Assembly: GCA_023700885.1 (NCBI GenBank)
Contig: JAMPYA010000100.1
Coordinates: 1 to 7,849 of the forward strand
Direction of reading: 5' to 3'
Length of the DNA stretch: 7,849 bases
Source: Flavobacteriaceae bacterium
GTDB taxonomy: Bacteria > Bacteroidota > Bacteroidia > Flavobacteriales > Flavobacteriaceae
The position numbers were made by a program, and so were the translations under genes. The stretch's first letter is position 1, and the number at the start of each line of letters is the position of its first letter. This document shows, piece after piece, positions 5,265 through 7,849 of this stretch. The notes under the pieces are model-generated. The model had not been told where the DNA came from and did not search any database. It saw only the letters and a list, made by a program, of their open reading frames with translations.

Positions 5265-7061
5265 TTAATCATTTAGTTTTAAAACAGCCATAAATGCTTC
5301 TTGCGGTATCTCAACATTTCCAACCATTCTCATTCGTTTTTTTCCTTTTTTCTGTTTTTCTAAAAGCTTACGTTTTCGAGAAATATCTCCACCATAACAT
5401 TTTGCAGTTACGTCTTTTCGTAATGCTTTTATAGTTTCTCTAGAAATAATTTTAGCGCCAATTGCTGCCTGAATTGGAATGTCAAACTGTTGTCTCGGAA
5501 TGAGTTGTCGTAGTTTTTCGCACATTTTTTTCCCGATAGACTGTGCATTATCCTGATGCATTAATGAGGAAAGCGCATCAACAGTTTGTGAATTTAGTAA
5601 AATATCAACTTTTACTAATTTTGATTCTCGCATACCTATTGGATGATAATCAAAAGAGGCATAACCTTTTGAAACAGTCTTTAATCGATCATAAAAATCG
5701 AAAACAATTTCAGCTAAAGGCATATCAAAAATTAATTCTACGCGTTCTGGAGTTAAATAGGATTGATTTTTTATAATTCCTCTTTTTTCAATACACAAAC
5801 TCATGATATTACCTACAAATTCTGATTTGGTAATAACGGTGGCTTTTATATAAGGTTCTTCAACTCGATCTAATCTAGAAGGATCGGGTAAATCAGTTGG
5901 GTTATTTACTACAATTGCTTTTGTTGGATCTTTTTTGATATAAGCATTATAGGAAACGTTTGGCACCGTAGTGATTACTGTCATGTCATATTCACGTTCT
6001 AAGCGTTCCTGAATAATTTCCATGTGTAACATTCCTAAGAATCCGCATCTAAATCCGAAACCTAAAGCTGCAGAACTTTCAGTTTGGTAAACTAATGAAG
6101 CATCGTTTAATTGAAGTTTTTCCATCGAGTTGCGAAGTTCTTCGTAATCTTCAGTATCTACAGGATAAATTCCGGCAAAAACCATAGGTTTTACATCTTC
6201 AAAACCGGCAATTGGTTGAGTTGTCGGATTTAAAGCATCGGTAATTGTATCTCCAACTTTTACCTCTTTTGCTACTTTTATACCACTAATTAAATAGCCT
6301 ACATCTCCGGCTTTTATAATATCTTTTTTAATTTGAGTAAGTTTTAAAGTTCCAACTTCTTCAGCAAAATACTCTTTTCCGGTTGCTAAAAACTTTATTT
6401 TTTGTCCTTTTTTAATAACTCCATTCAATACTTTAAAATAAGTTTCTATTCCTCTAAAAGGATTGTAAACAGAGTCAAAAATTAAAGCTTGTAAGGGTTC
6501 GTCTTCATTTCCACTTGGCGGAGGAACTCTTTCAATAATAGCTTCCAAAATAGCTTCTATTCCGAAACCTGTTTTTCCGCTGGCATGAATGATATCGTCT
6601 AATTTACATCCTAAAAGATTAACGATATCATCTGAAACTTCTTCCGGATTTGCACTAGGTAAATCAATTTTATTGAGAATAGGAATGATTTCTAAATCAT
6701 TTTCTAAAGCTAGATAAAGATTTGAGATGGTTTGTGCCTGAATACTTTGAGCCGCATCAACAATAAGTAAGGCGCCTTCACATGCAGCAATAGAACGTGA
6801 AACTTCATAAGAAAAATCTACATGGCCAGGTGTGTCAATTAAATTTAAAATATATTTTTCACCTTTATATATGTAATCCATTTGGATTGCGTGACTTTTA
6901 ATGGTAATTCCACGTTCACGTTCTAAGTCCATATTATCTAATAATTGATCCTTTTTTTCACGATCAGTTATCGTATTGGTAAATTCTAATAAACGATCGG
7001 CCAAAGTACTCTTACCATGGTCGATATGGGCAATAATGCAAAAATTTCGTATTTTCTTCAT
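5265..7061 (-). CDS. lepA: Translation elongation factor 4 (LepA/EF4 GTPase)
   Basis: Ribosome-associated translational GTPase that acts on elongating or initiating ribosomes. It is highly conserved and usually dispensable under standard growth. All G motifs are visible: AHIDHGKST (11-19), RERGITIK (48-55), DTPGHVDF (76-83), NKIDLP (130-135) and ASGKTG (160-165). EF-G-like domains follow, with GFRCGFLGMLHMEI typical of the family, then the LepA-specific C-terminal domain with the basic run KRKLLEKQKKGKKRMRM and the ending EIPQEAFMAVLKL. I start at the ATG at 7061, giving 598 residues, the usual LepA length. An in-frame TTG two codons upstream (7067) is less likely. It converges with the ferredoxin gene and shares its terminator. 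It is preceded by the terminator of the PD40 gene, so it probably has its own promoter. Confidence 0.97.
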   Translation of the reverse strand: MKKIRNFCIIAHIDHGKSTLADRLLEFTNTITDREKKDQLLDNMDLERERGITIKSHAIQMDYIYKGEKYILNLIDTPGHVDFSYEVSRSIAACEGALLIVDAAQSIQAQTISNLYLALENDLEIIPILNKIDLPSANPEEVSDDIVNLLGCKLDDIIHASGKTGFGIEAILEAIIERVPPPSGNEDEPLQALIFDSVYNPFRGIETYFKVLNGVIKKGQKIKFLATGKEYFAEEVGTLKLTQIKKDIIKAGDVGYLISGIKVAKEVKVGDTITDALNPTTQPIAGFEDVKPMVFAGIYPVDTEDYEELRNSMEKLQLNDASLVYQTESSAALGFGFRCGFLGMLHMEIIQERLEREYDMTVITTVPNVSYNAYIKKDPTKAIVVNNPTDLPDPSRLDRVEEPYIKATVITKSEFVGNIMSLCIEKRGIIKNQSYLTPERVELIFDMPLAEIVFDFYDRLKTVSKGYASFDYHPIGMRESKLVKVDILLNSQTVDALSSLMHQDNAQSIGKKMCEKLRQLIPRQQFDIPIQAAIGAKIISRETIKALRKDVTAKCYGGDISRKRKLLEKQKKGKKRMRMVGNVEIPQEAFMAVLKLND

Positions 7062-7064
7062 GTT

Positions 7065-7094
7065 CAATCTTAAATCGGGTGCAAGATAGTCAAA
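7065..7094 (-). promoter_or_regulatory. Possible lepA promoter (TTTG, 18 bp, TAAGATTG)
   Basis: On the minus strand a TTTG (7094-7091) is followed after 18 bp by TAAGATTG (7072-7065), one mismatch from TAnnTTTG. The spacing fits the Bacteroidota consensus. The -7 box ends only 3 bp before the lepA ATG, so transcription would begin at or next to the start codon, giving a nearly leaderless message. The TTTG is also the end of the T-tract of the upstream terminator. It is suggestive only; a fortuitous match is quite possible. Confidence 0.3.
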
Positions 7095-7130
7095 AAAATA
7101 AAGCTGAAACGCATTTTTAAACGTCTCAGC
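7091..7130 (-). terminator. Intrinsic terminator of the PD40 gene
   Basis: Read on the minus strand, GCTGAGACG (7130-7122) pairs with CGTTTCAGC (7111-7103) over 9 bp including one G-U wobble, around a 10-nt loop. It is followed directly by TTTATTTTTTTG (7102-7091). A G/C-containing stem with an adjacent T-tract is the classical intrinsic terminator form. It begins 26 bp after the PD40 gene stop and separates that gene from lepA. On the plus strand the stem has an A-C mismatch and no T-run follows, so it is directional. Confidence 0.88.
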
Positions 7131-7156
7131 CTTTGATTGTTGCTGTTTTTCAGAAG

Positions 7157-7849
7157 TTAATCTACCCAGTCTGCAATAAATAAATTAGTATCTGAAGTTC
7201 CGTTGTTGTTTCTGTTTGATGAAAAGATGAGTTTTTTACCATCAAAAGAAAACATGGGAAACGCATCAAAGACAGAATCATGAGTTATCTGTTCTAATCC
7301 AGTTCCATCTAGATTAATCATAAACAAATTGAAACTTCGTTTGGTTTTATGATTGGTAGAGAATATTATTTTTTTGCCTGATGGATGAAAAAACGGAGCC
7401 CAATTGGCATTTCCTAAGTTGGTTATTTTTTGCATCTCAGTTCCATCAATATTACAAACATAGAGTTCCATATTGGTAGGTTGTACTAAACCAATAGCCA
7501 GTAATTCTTTATATTCTTTAATTTCTTCCGGAGTTTTGGGTCTTGAAGTTCTGAAAACAAGTTTGCTTCCGTCCGGTGAAAAGAAGGCGCCGCCGTCATA
7601 TCCCAATTCATTAGTAATTTGCTTAACGTCAGTTCCATCTATATTCATGGTGTAAAGTTCTAAATCACCATTTCGCATTGAGGTAAATACAATTTTATCA
7701 CCCTTAGGAGAAACTGTTGGCTCAGCATCATAACCGGGAGAGTTGGTTAGTTGTTTTAACTGATTGCCTTTTAAATCTGCTGTGAAAATATCAAAACTGT
7801 CATATACAGGCCACACATATTTTCCGCCATAATCCTCTTTATTTGGAAC
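7157..7849 (-). CDS. TolB-like PD40 beta-propeller protein, C-terminal part
   Basis: Partial gene: the frame is open to the right window edge, so the true start and any signal peptide lie outside. The 230 visible codons include 11 beyond an in-frame GTG at 7816 that could be mistaken for a start. Four PD40/WD40-like blades are seen, with SPKGDKIVFTS (47-57), SPDGSKLVFRTSRP (91-104), HPSGKKIIFSTN (155-166) and SFDGKKLIFSSNRN (201-214). Each is followed or preceded by NxDGT turns (69-73, 133-137, 179-183) and QIT/KIT strands. The second blade carries an insertion of about 20 residues (KTPEEIKEYKELLAIGL...), a feature I recall from other TolB-like periplasmic or secreted proteins. Such propellers bind proteins or peptides; the real role here is unknown. 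It need not be the Tol-Pal TolB, since no tol/pal gene is visible. Confidence 0.85.
   Translation of the reverse strand, partial: VPNKEDYGGKYVWPVYDSFDIFTADLKGNQLKQLTNSPGYDAEPTVSPKGDKIVFTSMRNGDLELYTMNIDGTDVKQITNELGYDGGAFFSPDGSKLVFRTSRPKTPEEIKEYKELLAIGLVQPTNMELYVCNIDGTEMQKITNLGNANWAPFFHPSGKKIIFSTNHKTKRSFNLFMINLDGTGLEQITHDSVFDAFPMFSFDGKKLIFSSNRNNNGTSDTNLFIADWVD

Noticed and set aside
5012..5293. Plus-strand open frame overlapping the ferredoxin gene and the terminator
   Set aside because: It is a different frame of the ferredoxin gene and reads through the palindromic terminator, producing a Lys/Phe-rich tail; the ferredoxin frame has intact cluster motifs.
5543..5776. Plus-strand open frame of 77 codons opposite lepA
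   Set aside because: Antisense to a conserved lepA region with no coding signature of its own.
7301..7640. Recurring AGTTCCATC word at 7301, 7439 and 7631 as a possible DNA repeat array
   Set aside because: The copies encode the NxDGT turn of successive propeller blades, and their spacing (138 and 192 bp, both multiples of three) follows the protein repeat, so there is no separate DNA element.
7473..7655. Plus-strand open frame of 60 codons opposite the PD40 gene
   Set aside because: Antisense to PD40 repeats; its Ser/Leu-rich product is a mirror of the repeat coding sequence.
7814..7816. In-frame GTG as the start of the PD40 protein
   Set aside because: The frame stays open for 11 more codons to the window edge, and a fragment beginning here would lack the first blades and any export signal; the gene is more likely cut by the window.

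Overview
The window is AT-rich and almost fully coding, and it looks like a chromosomal housekeeping segment of a Bacteroidota bacterium, most likely a flavobacterium. Three things point there. The protein sequences look flavobacterial: separate NuoC and NuoD, and a KorA with a fused gamma-alpha layout. The intergenic regions hold TAnnTTTG-type -7 boxes and few Shine-Dalgarno sequences. The start codons sit in A/T-only leaders. I see no mobile element, CRISPR array, tRNA, rRNA or integration scar, and no stretch over about 300 bases lacks a gene.

Layout. Positions 1-1787 (minus strand) carry the start of a respiratory complex I operon in the order nuoA-nuoB-nuoC-nuoD. The genes are tightly packed, and nuoD is cut by the left window edge. 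Just upstream of nuoA on the same strand, 1850-4735 encodes a two-subunit 2-oxoacid:ferredoxin oxidoreductase of the KorAB type (korA first, 12-bp spacer, then korB). A 104-bp divergent intergenic region follows, and then a plus-strand gene for an unusual 117-residue two-[4Fe-4S] ferredoxin (4840-5193). That gene converges on lepA (5265-7061, minus strand, elongation factor 4). A perfect 26-bp-arm inverted repeat lies between them and looks like a shared bidirectional terminator. The right end (7157-7849, minus strand) is the C-terminal part of a TolB/PD40 beta-propeller protein whose start lies outside the window; its terminator lies just before lepA.

How the genes may work together. KorAB oxidatively decarboxylates a 2-oxoacid (probably 2-oxoglutarate) and gives its electrons to a ferredoxin. 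The divergent gene encodes a plausible partner ferredoxin, and the operon next door is complex I. The sequence therefore suggests, without proving, a regulatory and functional link from ferredoxin reduction to the quinone pool. LepA and the PD40 protein appear to be unrelated neighbours.

Nothing here is clearly a new system. The points worth a second look are the Kor-ferredoxin-Nuo linkage, the face-to-face promoter boxes between korA and the ferredoxin gene, the perfect hairpin spanning the korB stop codon before nuoA, and the long palindromic terminator.
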